Positions 40,995 to 51,383 are shown, numbered from the stretch's first letter. The stretch is DNA of 64,000 nucleotides from Zygaena filipendulae (GCA_907165275.2 OU015674.1:6225001-6289000), one strand, 5' to 3'. Numbers and translations are program-made. Notes: a model not told the origin generated them from the letters alone.

Positions 40995-41345
40995 TGTTAG
41001 GTTTGGCACTCCCAAATATAGAAAACCAGGAAGTGGAAATACCAGGACACTACGGCTTAAAACAGGCCGCAGAAGAAGTATTACAGCAGTAGTTAATTTA
41101 TGGTAATAATATGATATTTACGAGATGGAAACAGGGTCAATGAAACTCAAATAATAGCAGTGCAAATTGTTTATGAAAATGTCTTCAGTAAAATTATACT
41201 GAGCTCACTGATAAAGATGTACTATTTGAGGCAGTAATGACGCGTGAATTTTAAACCCAGGACACGACTTAAAAATATCTAGGGCGACCCAGGACACCAA
41301 AAATCAAAACATGTCCTGGGAAAACAGGACGGTTGGCAACTCTAA
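40995..41345. mobile_element. Possible hAT-like MITE
   Basis: The right end, read inward, is TTAGAGTTGCCAACCGTCCT, then CCCAGGACATG, a terminus style I associate with hAT-like elements. The left end GTTAGGTTTGGCACTCCC is an imperfect match. Repeated CCAGGACAC words occur at both ends. Confidence 0.4.
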
Positions 41346-41985
41346 CCTATGTGAACCTTATAAACTCAATAATATAGAGCAGTTGAGGAAGCGAAAGAAG
41401 TCTGCAAGTAAAGTAACTCCCAAGAGTCGCTGCTGTCTAGTAATATACTCGTTCTTTGTCTCCAATTATAGTCTTGATATACGTATCGAAAGATCTTCTC
41501 AAAGATGTCAGGTGAAAGATGAATATAATCGTGGGCAGGCTGACCACATGTCACATTGAAGAGCACAAAGTAGACTCAAAAAAGGTACTTTAATTATAAA
41601 GCGTGATAACTTCATGATTAATTTAACAATGAATTTAACAGATAAAACAGGATTAACATAAAGAAATGTCGTCCGGATGCTTGTGAAATGTTTCACTCTA
41701 CGTATGTAAATTAACATTGTTAATAAATGAGTCCCATTCGAGGGCTCTGCGAGGGTCAGGAGTTATGAATTATAAATATATACATTCAACCAACGCTATA
41801 GTTACAGAATTTTTAATGTGGGATCAAGTAGATATATGTAGGTAGGTACGTGTATTGTGAATTGTTCTATAACTACCTTTTGTTTTTATTATAACAGAGA
41901 AACTACACTCTGAGATACCTACTTTCTGCATTTATATCATTAAAGTACCTAACGGAATACAAATTTTCGACTCGATCAGACCTAT
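41346..41985. other. Unassigned sequence
   Basis: Nothing recognised. Overlapping frames at 41311-41559 (plus) and 41366-41566 (minus) have no family features. Confidence 0.3.
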
Positions 41986-42080
41986 GAATTGAATTGAATT
42001 GAATTGAAAAAACTTTATTTGACACAACACAAAGATTTACAGCATACGTATACAACAACTAAACATATATATAACGGAAA
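41986..42080 (-). mobile_element. LINE 3' tail with (GAATT)n
   Basis: GAATTGAATTGAATTGAAAA, then AACTTTATTTGACACAACAC. On the minus strand the 3' end is ...CAAATAAAGTTTTTTC plus (AATTC)n. No coding remnant recognised. Confidence 0.5.
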
Positions 42081-42593
42081 GATGCTCACATCCGTTCACC
42101 AACTAGAATATAGCTGATAGTCTTGAAACAGCTGAACAGATTTTCTTAAACCATAGTTATAGCTAAGAACACTACCGATGAAGTCAAACAACGACAAAAA
42201 ATAAAGCTAAATTAAAATAGTTTCAGCCTAACCAAGATACCACACGTTGAACTTATAGATTTTAAACAGTAGTTATCTATTTGAGAATCGGAAACCGCAA
42301 ACTCAGTCCAGGTACTGTCCGCAAACAAAGGTACTCCAATCTAAATACATTAACTTCGGGACGGATCTAATACAGGTATTGTCAACCTTTACTGAAGACC
42401 TGCCCGCATCAGTGACACGGGATAAAGGCCTAATCAGTTGCCTCGTCCACTTGCCAACGTCTTACTTTCTATACACGGAGTGGAAAGAATGGAAGAGTCA
42501 TTCTACTTTATTAACTTCATCAAAAACTATCTACGCTAAAAAAATTTTCAAAATTAAACTTTCGTGAGACGTATTTATTAATATCTCCGAAAA
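42081..42593. other. Unassigned sequence
   Basis: Nothing recognised. Confidence 0.3.
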
Positions 42594-42790
42594 TCCCTAG
42601 TAATATTATAAATGCGAAAGTAACTCTGTCTGTCTGTCTGTCTCTTACGCTTTCACGCCTTAACGGCTCAACCGATCATTATGAAATTTTGCACACACGT
42701 TGTCAGGGGGCGTACAAAGAAGGACATAGGGTACTTTTTATCCCGGAACTCCCACGGGAACTCCGAAATTTCAGCTGGTGAAAACATAGT
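42594..42790 (+). mobile_element. Helitron, family A2, 3' end lost
   Basis: It starts TCCCTAGTAATATTATAAAT after A, includes a (TCTG)n tract, GTTGTCAGGGGGCGTACA and ACTCCCACGGGAACTCC. The terminal hairpin is decayed (TTTCAGCTGGTGAAAAC) and CTAG is absent. Confidence 0.75.
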
Positions 42791-43193
42791 AATAAAATGA
42801 TATCTACAGATATACCGTTCTTTTTCTTCTTATGGACTTACACAATTAATGCATTCAGCCGGTATCAAGTAAAATAAGTGTATTTATAATAGCATCGTTG
42901 TACGGTTTGATATAGCAATTTATGATGATATACCTACATTAAAAATTGTTCATGGGAGCTCTCGAAGGACACCGACGGAATCAACAGTAAAGCGACAAAT
43001 ATAAGATGGTTTTTTACATAGTGTGTTTCTTCCTTAACGCCATAATATCTTGATGGGTACGTAAAAAAACCACCGCGAAATTTACTCGAATGTTTTAACA
43101 ACACCGTAGAATACAACGAAATCAACTTTAAATCCAATAAAAAGTGATTGAACCGCTATCTTCGAGTTCCGGCAAAAATAATCCTATACAACA
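42791..43193. other. Unassigned sequence
   Basis: Nothing recognised. Confidence 0.3.
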
Positions 43194-43195
43194 GT

Positions 43196-43432
43196 TGGAC
43201 GCAGATAAGCAATAACATGTTAACCCACAATATTAAGTTATTGATTCAAAACGCTTAATTGACAGTTATAGAGCGTTTTTTAATTATGTGTTGACCTTAT
43301 TACATTGTTTAAATACCAAAAAACATTTAAACATAAAAAAATGCTGAAACAAAATGACGATATGATTTTAAAACACGATTTATTCGAAATTTCTCCAATG
43401 TGGGTTAACACACTATTGCTTATCTATGTCCA
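43196..43432 (-). mobile_element. TGGACATAGATAAGC MITE, copy 2
   Basis: Ends TGGACGCAGATAAGCAATAA and (inverse) TGGACATAGATAAGCAATAG reach GTTAACCCAC. Internal sequence matches 27921-28158 in reverse. Flanked by GT on both sides, where copy 1 has TA. Confidence 0.8.
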
Positions 43433-43792
43433 GTTATAAGACTCTTTCCGCTGTTATGTGTCTTTGTCGTGATCCAGGGGTCGGCAACTAAATAAAATCC
43501 TCGCAAAACTCTCCGAATAAATCACGGGCCGGCCATCAAGTTATAATGAAGAAGTGAGACAACAAGATTAATGGTGCTCCCTCTTCATCCGCGGGGTGCA
43601 GTGCGATCTTGCTCTCAAAGAAATTAGGAGTTATAAATGAAATGAAACGATGCTTCACTTCCTATGGGGCAATTGGAGTTTCCTTTCGGAGTACCATTTG
43701 TTTTGGCAAACTCGAAATTGAATATTTTACAATTGATAGGGATGAAAAAACAATATAATAACAATGTTTGGGCATTACACACAATGACACGA
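43433..43792. other. Unassigned sequence
   Basis: Nothing recognised. Confidence 0.3.
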
Positions 43793-44014
43793 GGACCCTT
43801 ATTCACTGCGACCAACAACATTCCTTGCCCATAACGCGCGTCCCAAAAACGCATTTTCAAACGTTCTAGATGCCAAGATATTAGAAATTATTATTCTTTA
43901 TGCCATAAGAAACGTTGTAAATGTATTTTTTTGCAAAACTTCTTTGATTACGAGGGAAGTTTTAGCGGCGTCTTATCTTAGCGCGGCGTGTTATGGTCAT
44001 AGTGAATAAGGGCC
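43793..44014 (+). mobile_element. GGCCCTTATTCAC MITE, near-intact copy
   Basis: GGACCCTTATTCACTGCGACC at the left and GGTCATAGTGAATAAGGGCC at the right. Internal CCATAACGCGCGTCCC and GCGGCGTGTTAT as in the family. 222 bp. Confidence 0.8.
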
Positions 44015-44153
44015 CTGTTTTCGAACTAAGCAAAGTTTATATTATGGGTACCAGATAACTGATATAATAATACTTTTTTTTGTAAATACGTCTTGAGGGC
44101 TACAACTAAATTTGTGAAAAAAAAAAATAGGTTAGGTTTTATTTTATAACAGC

Positions 44154-44550
44154 AAAAATTAAAACCGACTTCCAAAAACAAAACTAAAAAACTAAAAATA
44201 AAAAGCTAAAAATAACAAAATACCGATTTAATCCAAAAGACAAAAACACACGTAATATTATTATTGGTTTGTGCTACCACTGATCGGTTTGAATTCGGTG
44301 ACAAGCCCGCTGGTGTCCGCCCACTTGGGTTGTTCTGCTCACGAAGAGCTGGTGGCGGGAGTCGACTTATCCCATCTTCCCCCTTTATATTTGACTTGTC
44401 ACCGACTTCAAACCGATCAGTGGTAGCACAAACCAATAATAATATTACGTGTGTTTTTGTCTTTTGGATTAAATCGGTATTTTGTTATTTTTAGCTTTTT
44501 ATTTTTAGTTTTTTAGTTTTGTTTTTGGAAGTCGGTTTTAATTTTTTTGT
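44154..44550. repeat. Long foldback (copy 2)
   Basis: Arms about 44154-44305 and 44405-44550. Both arms share four variants that differ from both arms of copy 1 (GCTACC not GCTAGC, TAATATT not TTATATT, AGACAAAAAC not AGGCAAAAAC, AAAAACAAAAC not AAAAACACAAAAC). Confidence 0.85.
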
Positions 44551-45340
44551 TAAAATTTTGTTTATTTCTCGCTTTTAAGTGACAGTTCGTAATTTCTCTA
44601 AGTTACAATAGCCTAATGTCAACTGCTCATCACCTTTTACAAAATATTGTTTTTCCCGACGCAGGGACGTTAATTGTTGAGGAGTTCTCCTAGTACATCA
44701 CCATCAGTTCCACTTCACCATATACATTGTGACGGGCATAAATTGTTTAGAAACCATATTAAAGTAAACGATTCGGAACCCGTGAAATACCCATTATTGA
44801 GTAATTCCGATGACCATCTGTGGTCTTCATCATCAGTTCCACTTCTTCAAATTTTGCTTTCCAAAAGCAAAGAAACGATTTACTATAAAAAATACAAAAA
44901 TCGCTATAGGTGTACCCATAATTTTTGAAGAGTTCCCTCGATTACTCCAAGATCCCATCATCAGATCTCGACTTGGTGACAATGGAATCAATTTAGGAGT
45001 ATCCCCTTTCAAACAAAAAAACAATTTTCGAAATCGCTTCAATCGGAACCCGTGAAATACGTATTGTTTTTGAGTTGTTCCGATGACCATCTGTGGTCTT
45101 CATCATCAGTTCCACTTCTTCAAATTTTGCTTTCCGAAAGCAAATGAACGATTTACTATCAAAAATACCCAAATCGCTATAGGTGTGCCTATAATTTTTG
45201 AAGAGTTCCCTCGATTTCTCCAAGATCCCATCATCAGATCCCGACTTGGTGGCAATGGGACCTAATTGGGAGTAAACCCTTTCAAACAAAAAAAGAATTT
45301 TTCAAATCGGTCCAACCGTCTTCGAGTAATCGGTGAACAT

Positions 45341-45344
<4 letters not shown>

Positions 45345-45402
<58 letters not shown>
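45345..45402 (+). repeat. Poly-A tract (58 A)
   Basis: Uninterrupted, internal to the element. It corresponds to the 31-nt poly-T of copy 1, so homopolymer length has nearly doubled or been misassembled. Confidence 0.9.
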
Positions 45403-45403
<1 letters not shown>

Positions 45404-45660
45404 ATACATACAATCGAACATAGAACCTCCTCCTTTTTGGAAGTCGGTTAAAAAGTGATTATTGCATTAATAGGATAATAATTCTCCAGTGGCTCTTTCA
45501 TCTCCTTTGGGTTTAACAAAAGTAAGTATAGATATTTTTTATGTTTATAGTAAGCTCTAAAACTTTTACGACGCCTCGACGGTGTCAGAAGATTACATTT
45601 CTTGATTGAGGTATGAATTTTAAAATGACTTTGTTGCTACAGTTTTCAATTAAAGTATTA

Positions 45661-45805
45661 CTAACTTTCCACGCGATTTCACGTGCTTTAATTTCAGAGT
45701 TCCCGCGGGAATTCCGGGATGAAAGTTTCCTATGTCCTTTTCTGTACCACCGACAAGGTGTTTGCCTTTCACGATGATCGTTTCCTACGTCACTTAGTGA
45801 TATTC
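45661..45805 (-). mobile_element. Helitron, family A2, decayed
   Basis: On the minus strand the core CACCTTGTCGGTGGTACAG and ATTCCCGCGGGAACTCTG are kept. The terminal hairpin is reduced (CACGTGAAATCGCG) and the end is TTAG. Confidence 0.6.
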
Positions 45806-46639
45806 TAGCATAACATCAGTGAAAGAATATATTATGCTAAGGTCTCACTTTTGCATTTCCAAATTACCGTCATTAAGATAATTTTACAGTATCAAGTCAC
45901 AAAAAGAATCGTGAAGATTCCAAAATAAATCACAGATATTGCATATCATCAACATAATAGCGTTAACCCTGACGCCGCCGTTCAAAAAAACGAGACCTTA
46001 AAAAAAACGGGATACATAAGAAATTTTCAACCTCGGCTGTTCGCACTGATGACATATTCTTACAAGTGCTGCAAAAATAACCGTTACCGAATTTAATATT
46101 TTGTAGAAGTAAAGTTTCGATGTCATGTATTGGATACTAGTATAAATCACCGCTTACTAGAAAATAGTAGTCCAAAGTTTTTGTTACATACATAATATCT
46201 CGATATAAACACGTATTTAGCATTAATGTGATAATACTAAATTTTACATTGCACTTAAAGCAATTAAATACCCGTAACATACGATAGTGACAATCTCGAA
46301 GGGAAAAACGGAAACGTAAATGTAGTTATTTCACGCATGTGAAGTCACATCTATGACATGACTAAATAAATAAAAATACCTATACTAAAAATTAACAAAA
46401 AAAAAACTTAAAAATGTTATCAATATCACATATTGCAATTAGCTGTTAGTGAATTTGAACGGACGAAACGGGTTTCTCATTTCTAAGTAGTTTATAATTC
46501 GAAAAATGTAAACCTCTTGTACTGTACAATTTGAAAAAACGCGACGCGAAAAAAGTGGAACTTTTTTTCACCGTACTCAATGAAATTTAAATAAACATAA
46601 ATACGGATTGGTATATATACGCATGAATAATTTCCTGCA
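45806..46639. other. Unassigned sequence
   Basis: Nothing recognised. Short A runs and an AAATAAATAAAAATAC patch near 46365. Confidence 0.3.
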
Positions 46640-46930
46640 TCTACCATGAGCGCCGACAATGTAGCGTAGGTACAAATACACCCGGGCCATTACAAGGGGA
46701 GTTTTAACCGGGCCGTGTCGTGTATTACATCGCGAGATTGCCGGCGGAGACAGTGTTAAATTGCCCGGTTATTCTGGCCATCCGGGCCCCAGCGCCGCCG
46801 GTTAAGTTTCAGTCGCGATAACGGGTTAATTAAGTTGCCACTCGCGATGTACGGCCGCTGCGTTGGATGTATTGTTGTTATCTTGGATGAAGCACCGCTC
46901 GGCGGGCTCTTAATTACCCCCTAACTACCT
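46640..46930. promoter_or_regulatory. GC/CpG-rich single-copy patch
   Basis: About 290 bp of unusually GC-rich, CpG-retaining sequence (ATCGCGAGATTGCCGGCGG, CCCCAGCGCCGCCGG) with a central GGGTTAATTAAG and no open frame or repeat match in the window. It could be a conserved non-coding or promoter-like element. Composition evidence only. Confidence 0.25.
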
Positions 46931-47073
46931 ATCTATTCGGAGAGCGTAAGACGAACATCTGGTAAATAAGCCATCTAAGACAATCATTATAGCTATAAAA
47001 AATAAGGAACGAATCGTTATGTCACGTGGTCATAAAAAATCGTCCAAATTCCCATTTTGCGTGACCACGTTGT

Positions 47074-47423
47074 CCTGTCCAGATGACGCGTTATACGCGC
47101 GTGTCGAGAAAGCGCGAGTCGAGAGTCCGACGTGTTGCGTTTTACCCCTTGGCCACACAGTCTTTGCGGCGGCGGTGGTGACGGCGGCAAAAACAAATGG
47201 TAGACAACATACGAAGTGGCCATAACTACAGCGGCGCGTGCTGTGGCCAACTTCTTATGTTGTCTACCATTTGTTTTTGCCGCTGCCGCCGCCGCCACCG
47301 CCGCCGCCGAGACTGTGGCGCCGCCCTTGCGCGCGAGAGCATCTGGACGGGATCTATGCGGCTCTAGTATCTCGGGAACACGCGCGTTCTCGACTCGCGC
47401 GTAAAACGCCTCATCTGGACAGG
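47074..47423. mobile_element. GC-rich foldback MITE
   Basis: The outer TIRs CCTGTCCAGATGACGCGTTA and (inverse) CCTGTCCAGATGAGGCGTTT extend for about 37 bp to GTCGAGAA. A second inverted pair, AACAAATGGTAGACAACATA / TATGTTGTCTACCATTTGTT, surrounds the centre, with GCC/GGC trinucleotide runs in both arms. 350 bp. Ala- or Pro-rich frames here (up to 141 codons) are artefacts. Confidence 0.75.
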
Positions 47424-47511
47424 CTCTATCTAACGGCCGCACTCAGAGTCGACTTTAATGATTACATAATTAAGTATAGATTTTTAAAAGAAAACTGCCA
47501 CAATCAGAATT

Positions 47512-47676
47512 GAATTCCCGCGGGAACTCCGGATTACAATATAGCCTATATTACTCAGGAATTATGTAGCTTTCTAATGGTGAAAGAATTTTTGAAATCA
47601 GTCCAGTAGTTTTTGAGTTAAATCGTAACAAACAATCAAAAAATTAAATCTTTCCTCTTTATAAAATTAGTATAGA
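47512..47676 (-). mobile_element. Helitron, family G, 3'-truncated
   Basis: On the minus strand it starts TCTATACTAATTTTATAAAG, carries ATTCTTTCACCATTAGAAAG and TGAGTAATATAGGCTATATT, and breaks off in the first palindrome (GTTCCCGCGGGAATTC). Relative of 52552-52733. Confidence 0.65.
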
Positions 47677-47686
47677 TTATTATCAG

Positions 47687-47845
47687 TAACTGTTCCCTGC
47701 GGTTTCACACGCGTCTATTTCGGAATTCCCTCGTAAATTCCGAGATATAATAGTACATTGTTATCCTAGGGGTGAAAGTAACAAAAGGGGGTGAAAGTCT
47801 TTCTCCCGAGGATAACACTGTGCTTTTCATTACGAATGCAAGGAC
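47687..47845 (-). mobile_element. Helitron 3' half, decayed
   Basis: GTTCCCTGCGGTTTCACACG and GGAATTCCCTCG are the shared 3' module in minus orientation. The rest (GGGGGTGAAAGTCTTTCTCC) is not placed in a family. Confidence 0.5.
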
Positions 47846-48089
47846 AGTCAAAATAAAAATAGGAATTAGCTAAAGAAAAAAATGAGTGAATTTTATTTTA
47901 CATAAATCAACCATTAGGTGTGCTACTGGCCAGTAAGTATGCCCCCTATGTCATTTAAAAAAAAACTTGAAACTTGAAACTTTCTGCAGTATCCAGCTGT
48001 CAGTTGAAAGCGATTCTCCCTAGGGCTGAAAAGGGTTACTTTCAACCCGCTTCTCAGGCAACTTCAGACCTACTTTCCGAGTATGAGTA

Positions 48090-48224
48090 ATGAAAAGTCC
48101 TATACGTCCTTATTGTACTCCCGACAACGTGTATACCTACGCAAAATTTCGTGATGGTTAAGGCATGGGAGCGTAACAAACAAATGAACAAACTCACAAT
48201 CGCATTTGTAATATTAGCTAGGAT
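48090..48224 (-). mobile_element. Helitron, family A2, 5' part
   Basis: CCCGACAACGTGTATACC and GCGTAACAAACAAATGAACA are the minus-strand A2 core. It ends near TAATATTAGCTAGGATAG. The 3' GC module is missing. Confidence 0.5.
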
Positions 48225-48513
48225 AGTAAGTACCTACAACGGGTGTTACAATAAAATATATTCAGCCAAACCATATCGTCTAAACGTTTGTGTGCCCACC
48301 ACCCTCTACTGAACACGTCACGAGCTATTCAGATAACGAAATCTTCTATTATAAGCAAACATGCCTCGTTTGCCTACTACACTTGTGTAGAGATAGGAAA
48401 AAAACATAAAGAAACCCTAGTACCACAATAGAGATAAATTTTTGACTAAGATTCACCCGCGTGAGTTCCGGAATTCCCACAGGAACTGCAGATTAAAACC
48501 TTGACCCAACTAT

Positions 48514-48560
48514 TATTGAATTGAAATTGAAATTGAAGAGAACTTTAACAAAACAAAACT
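48514..48560 (-). mobile_element. LINE 3' tail with (TTGAAA)n
   Basis: ATTGAAATTGAAATTGAAGA, then GAACTTTAACAAAAC, has the layout of the other minus-strand LINE tails. A weak call. A Helitron 3' module scrap (CCGCGTGAGTTCCGGAATTC) lies just left at about 48458-48480. Confidence 0.35.
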
Positions 48561-48651
48561 AATTCAAACTGATCGAGCCACTCGAGCCGAGTTTTTGCAA
48601 GACTAAGTAGGTAGTTATGTAGGTATGTACACCAGCAGTTGGACTTAATTA

Positions 48652-48803
48652 TCCCACGCGTTAATTTCGGAGTTCCCGCGGAATTCCGGGATAAAAAGTA
48701 CCCGATTAATTTTCTGTATCAGCAACGTCCATGCAAAGTTTCAAGATGAACAGTTGAGTAGTTCTTGCGTGAAAGCGTAGCAAACGCAAACTCTCATTCG
48801 GAA
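48652..48803 (-). mobile_element. Helitron, family A2, terminal hairpin lost
   Basis: GTTCCCGCGGAATTCCGGGA and CAGCAACGTCCATGCAAAG match the family in minus orientation. The CTAG end is absent. Confidence 0.55.
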
Positions 48804-48871
48804 GTGAAACTCTTTTAAGCACTGTGATTTTTTTGTTACCTCCTTGTCCCCTCGGCTGTCGACATATTCGC

Positions 48872-49185
48872 GATTATTTATTTATTTATTTAAACTTTTT
48901 GCACATTATGGTACAAAAGGCGGACTTAATGCCATTGTGGCATTCTCTGCCAGTCAACCTTCAAGATCTGCAGAAAGTGTGTTTGGTGGTGCTTGTAAGT
49001 TCTTGATAAGTAATTAGATAATAGACACACAATAAACAAACTAAAACATAAACAAACCATACAAAATACTTACATATAATACGTAGATAATTCAATAATA
49101 AGCTTAATACACAAACTAAAAAAAACAAAAATAAAAATAAAATAATATCACGAGCTGTTGGGGCCAAGTCTTCGAGTATTTAACC
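48872..49185 (-). mobile_element. LINE 3' end with (AAAT)n tail
   Basis: On the minus strand: AT-rich UTR, then GGTTGACTGGCAGAGAATGC, AAGTCCGCCTTTTGTACC, and an (AAAT)n tail (plus-strand 48876-48892 ATTT units). Same group as 31610-31990. Confidence 0.6.
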
Positions 49186-49247
49186 AAGAAGCAACGTCAT
49201 TAACGGAATATTACCCCTGCCAAAATTAGGAGAACACGGCTCATATC

Positions 49248-49643
49248 TAGGGTTGCCACCCTTTTTTGGAAAAAATATAGTATTTTTTCGAAAAAAACGT
49301 GCAAAAATATAGTATTTTTGGGAAATGCAAGAAAAAAAATAGTACAAAAATATTTTGTAATCCTTATGTATCGGTCAGCATTTATCCACAAATTATTGCT
49401 AGTTTGACAGTTGACGTTCTGTTGCCGGGTATTCGTTTCGTTCTTGAAATTCCCCGAGCTGCGCTGCGGGTGCGTTCCAGACCAGTGACAGCTGTTAATA
49501 TAAAAAAGTGCGACAGTTGAATAAGGCATAAAAATATAGTATTTTTCGTACTATATTATTTTTTTATATTTTTTTATTTTATATAGTACAATTGACTGAA
49601 ATATAGTACGATACTATATAATATAGTACGGGTGGCAACCCTA
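49248..49643. mobile_element. hAT-like non-autonomous element with target duplication
   Basis: TIRs TAGGGTTGCCACCC and GGGTGGCAACCCTA are perfect over 14 bp. The flanks are CTCATATC (49240-49247) and CTCATATA (49644-49651), an 8-bp duplication with one change, as expected for hAT. The interior repeats AAATATAGTATTTTT three times near the left end and right side. 396 bp with no transposase. Confidence 0.75.
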
Positions 49644-49651
49644 CTCATATA

Positions 49652-50027
49652 GGAGAAAATAAATTAAATATCAAACGAAAAAATGCAGCTCCCTTTGCCA
49701 GATCAGCTTTAAAGATAATTGAGAGTACCTAGGGATACCCAACTCAAAAAAATATTCAATGAAAAATAAAAATCCTACGTCTTAAATAATACAGAGATAT
49801 CAATCATTTTAAGGCTTATACTAAGTGCACTTGTCTAGTATCCAGCTAGCACTCTATATTACCTATACTAATTGTAAGTTTTAAACTAGAATTGTACCAA
49901 CCTATTCAATAAAATAGCATCTTTCCCATAAGCCTTAGTGATTTGCTAAGTGCGACGTAAGTCGGTCGTTTATTTTTATCTGGTAAATAAATGAAAAATA
50001 ACAGATTTTACATATTGTAACCGAGAG
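49652..50027. other. Unassigned sequence
   Basis: AT-rich, possibly a LINE UTR remnant near 49900 (TTCAATAAAATAGC). Nothing firm. Confidence 0.3.
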
Positions 50028-50238
50028 GAAAAAATTCAAAATTCAAAAGCTATTTATTACTTAGGATTGGTTACAATCACTTGTAATCGTCAGCAGGTTC
50101 TTAGAACTATAAATTACCGTCAGTTATTCGGAATACGTCCTCTGCTGAGAAGAACTAAAAAGAAACTCAGCAGCGCTGTCTTTTAATGATCATACTTATA
50201 AACTAGGAGAACAAAAAATAGTAATTGGATAGAGCAAT
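50028..50238 (-). mobile_element. LINE 3' UTR downstream of the RT tail
   Basis: On the minus strand the stop is followed by GCGCTGCTGAGTTTCTTTTT and TTCTTCTCAGCAGAGGAC, a conserved lepidopteran LINE 3' UTR block in my recall, ending TAATAAATAGCTTTTGAATT. Confidence 0.6.
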
Positions 50239-50463
50239 TCATTCCCAAACGTCTGTATCATTTAAATAGTCTACTACACTATAATATGCTTTATCGCATA
50301 ATCTGTGTTTAATAAGTGTCTTGAATTTATTAATTGACAAATAAATTACATCGTTTGGGAGTTTGTTGTAAAAGTGTATACGTTGTCCTTTAAATGACTT
50401 AGAAATTTTGTGGAGCCTAGTCTTAGGCACAGCGAGTTTATCTTTATTTCTTAAGCTTAGATT
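50239..50463 (-). pseudogene. LINE reverse transcriptase, C-terminal tail (fragment)
   Basis: Translated on the minus strand, about 70 codons read SLRNKDKLAVPKTRLHKI, SKSFKGQRIHFYNKLPND, then NKFKTLIKHRLCDKAYYS and DYLNDTDVWE before a stop. This is the post-catalytic C-terminus of a CR1/Jockey-type ORF2, related to the fragment at 9205-9362. The RT catalytic core is absent. An in-frame stop lies just upstream, so the copy is 5'-truncated and dead. Open for 63 codons from its first ATG. Confidence 0.75.
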
Positions 50464-50670
50464 ATGAGATTATATATAGATCCGATAGAATGTAATAAAA
50501 GTTCAAAATCATTTCAAAATATGTTTTTTCGCGAACCGTACACAGCGCTGGCGAAGTTTACATACTGTAATTCAGGTATGTATGTAGGTAATATTATTTC
50601 AACGGCCTAACCAAATAGTAAGCAATTCAGAACATAAAACTAACAATAAGTTAACTTTATTTATTTTCAG
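50464..50670. other. Unassigned sequence upstream of candidate exon
   Basis: Contains a possible branch-point CTAAC at 50640-50644 and a T-rich tract leading to TTATTTTCAG at 50661-50670. Otherwise nothing recognised. Confidence 0.3.
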
Positions 50671-50696
50671 GGTAAACAATGCCAGGAGTCCAGGAG
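50671..50696 (+). CDS. Candidate 26-nt first coding micro-exon (unproven)
   Basis: A T-rich acceptor (TTTATTTATTTTCAG) with CTAAC 26-30 nt upstream precedes GGTAAACAATGCCAGGAG, then TCCAGGAG and a consensus donor gtaggt. The ATG at 50679 has a good insect context (AAACAATG) and gives six codons (MPGVQE) ending in phase 0. It would be a 5' UTR/coding boundary exon whose other exons are not visible here, perhaps outside the window. Such signals can occur by chance, and no homology is recognised. Confidence 0.3.
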
Positions 50697-51383
50697 GTAG
50701 GTATGCCTTTAACGCGCTGATAATAATGCTTGAAAGGCATCACATTTATTTATTTATTCAAAACAAGATTTTTAAAAACAAAACATAGCGTTACCTAGGG
50801 GTCGATCGCGCTAACTTAATAGCCCATGTCTAAATTATTTATAATACAATATTTGGCGCGTAGGTACACCGCCCGCTGCAAATAAATTCGAACCGGTAGG
50901 CGCGGGCGTAGCGCTTGGAATTTCGTAGATAGGTCACCTCCAAACTAATGTTGAATAACTTTAAAACTATGAATTTTTTCGACATCATCTATATTTTAAT
51001 CATAATATTATTGTTTATTTTTGTTAAATGGGTTGTATCAGGTTTTCATTTAATTCATTAACACGTTGTATAAATAATTCATACTTAAAATTCGAAGACT
51101 CATTTTACAATAACAGAACAACTCCTCACTTAAACATAATGCTTCTCATTCATTTTAATTCGTTCTAATTGCATTAAAATGAATGAAATGCTCGATCGTA
51201 ACGGTGCATTAAAATAATGAATGAACCGACAATGATTTGCTTGTTTTGACGTTTTTTTTGTCAGACCACGCTAATGTGTTGTTAACTTGTTATTGTCTAG
51301 ATTTGTTATCAAAGAGTTAAATTAACGACATTTTAATAGTGATTAATTGAACTCTTTTTGATTGTATTAAATGCACTATAGAA
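50697..51383. other. Unassigned sequence
   Basis: An (AAAT)n-type LINE tail may lie at 50743-50790. At 51120-51240 ATTCATTTTAAT-like words occur in both orientations. Nothing else recognised. Confidence 0.3.

Larger units (their letters stand above)
44154..45455 (-). mobile_element. AACCGACTTCC element with terminal foldback, copy 2
   Basis: Reverse-complement counterpart of 33341-34622: foldback first (44154-44550), then the spacer, two 273-bp units (ending at 45014 and 45287), poly-A (45345-45402) and the TTGGAAGTCGGTTAAAAAGT end. Frames on both strands here are artefacts of the repeat. Confidence 0.8.

Noticed and set aside
47017..47442. 141-codon minus-strand frame rich in Ala
   Set aside because: It lies across a GC-rich foldback MITE; both strands are open because of inverted GCC/GGC runs.
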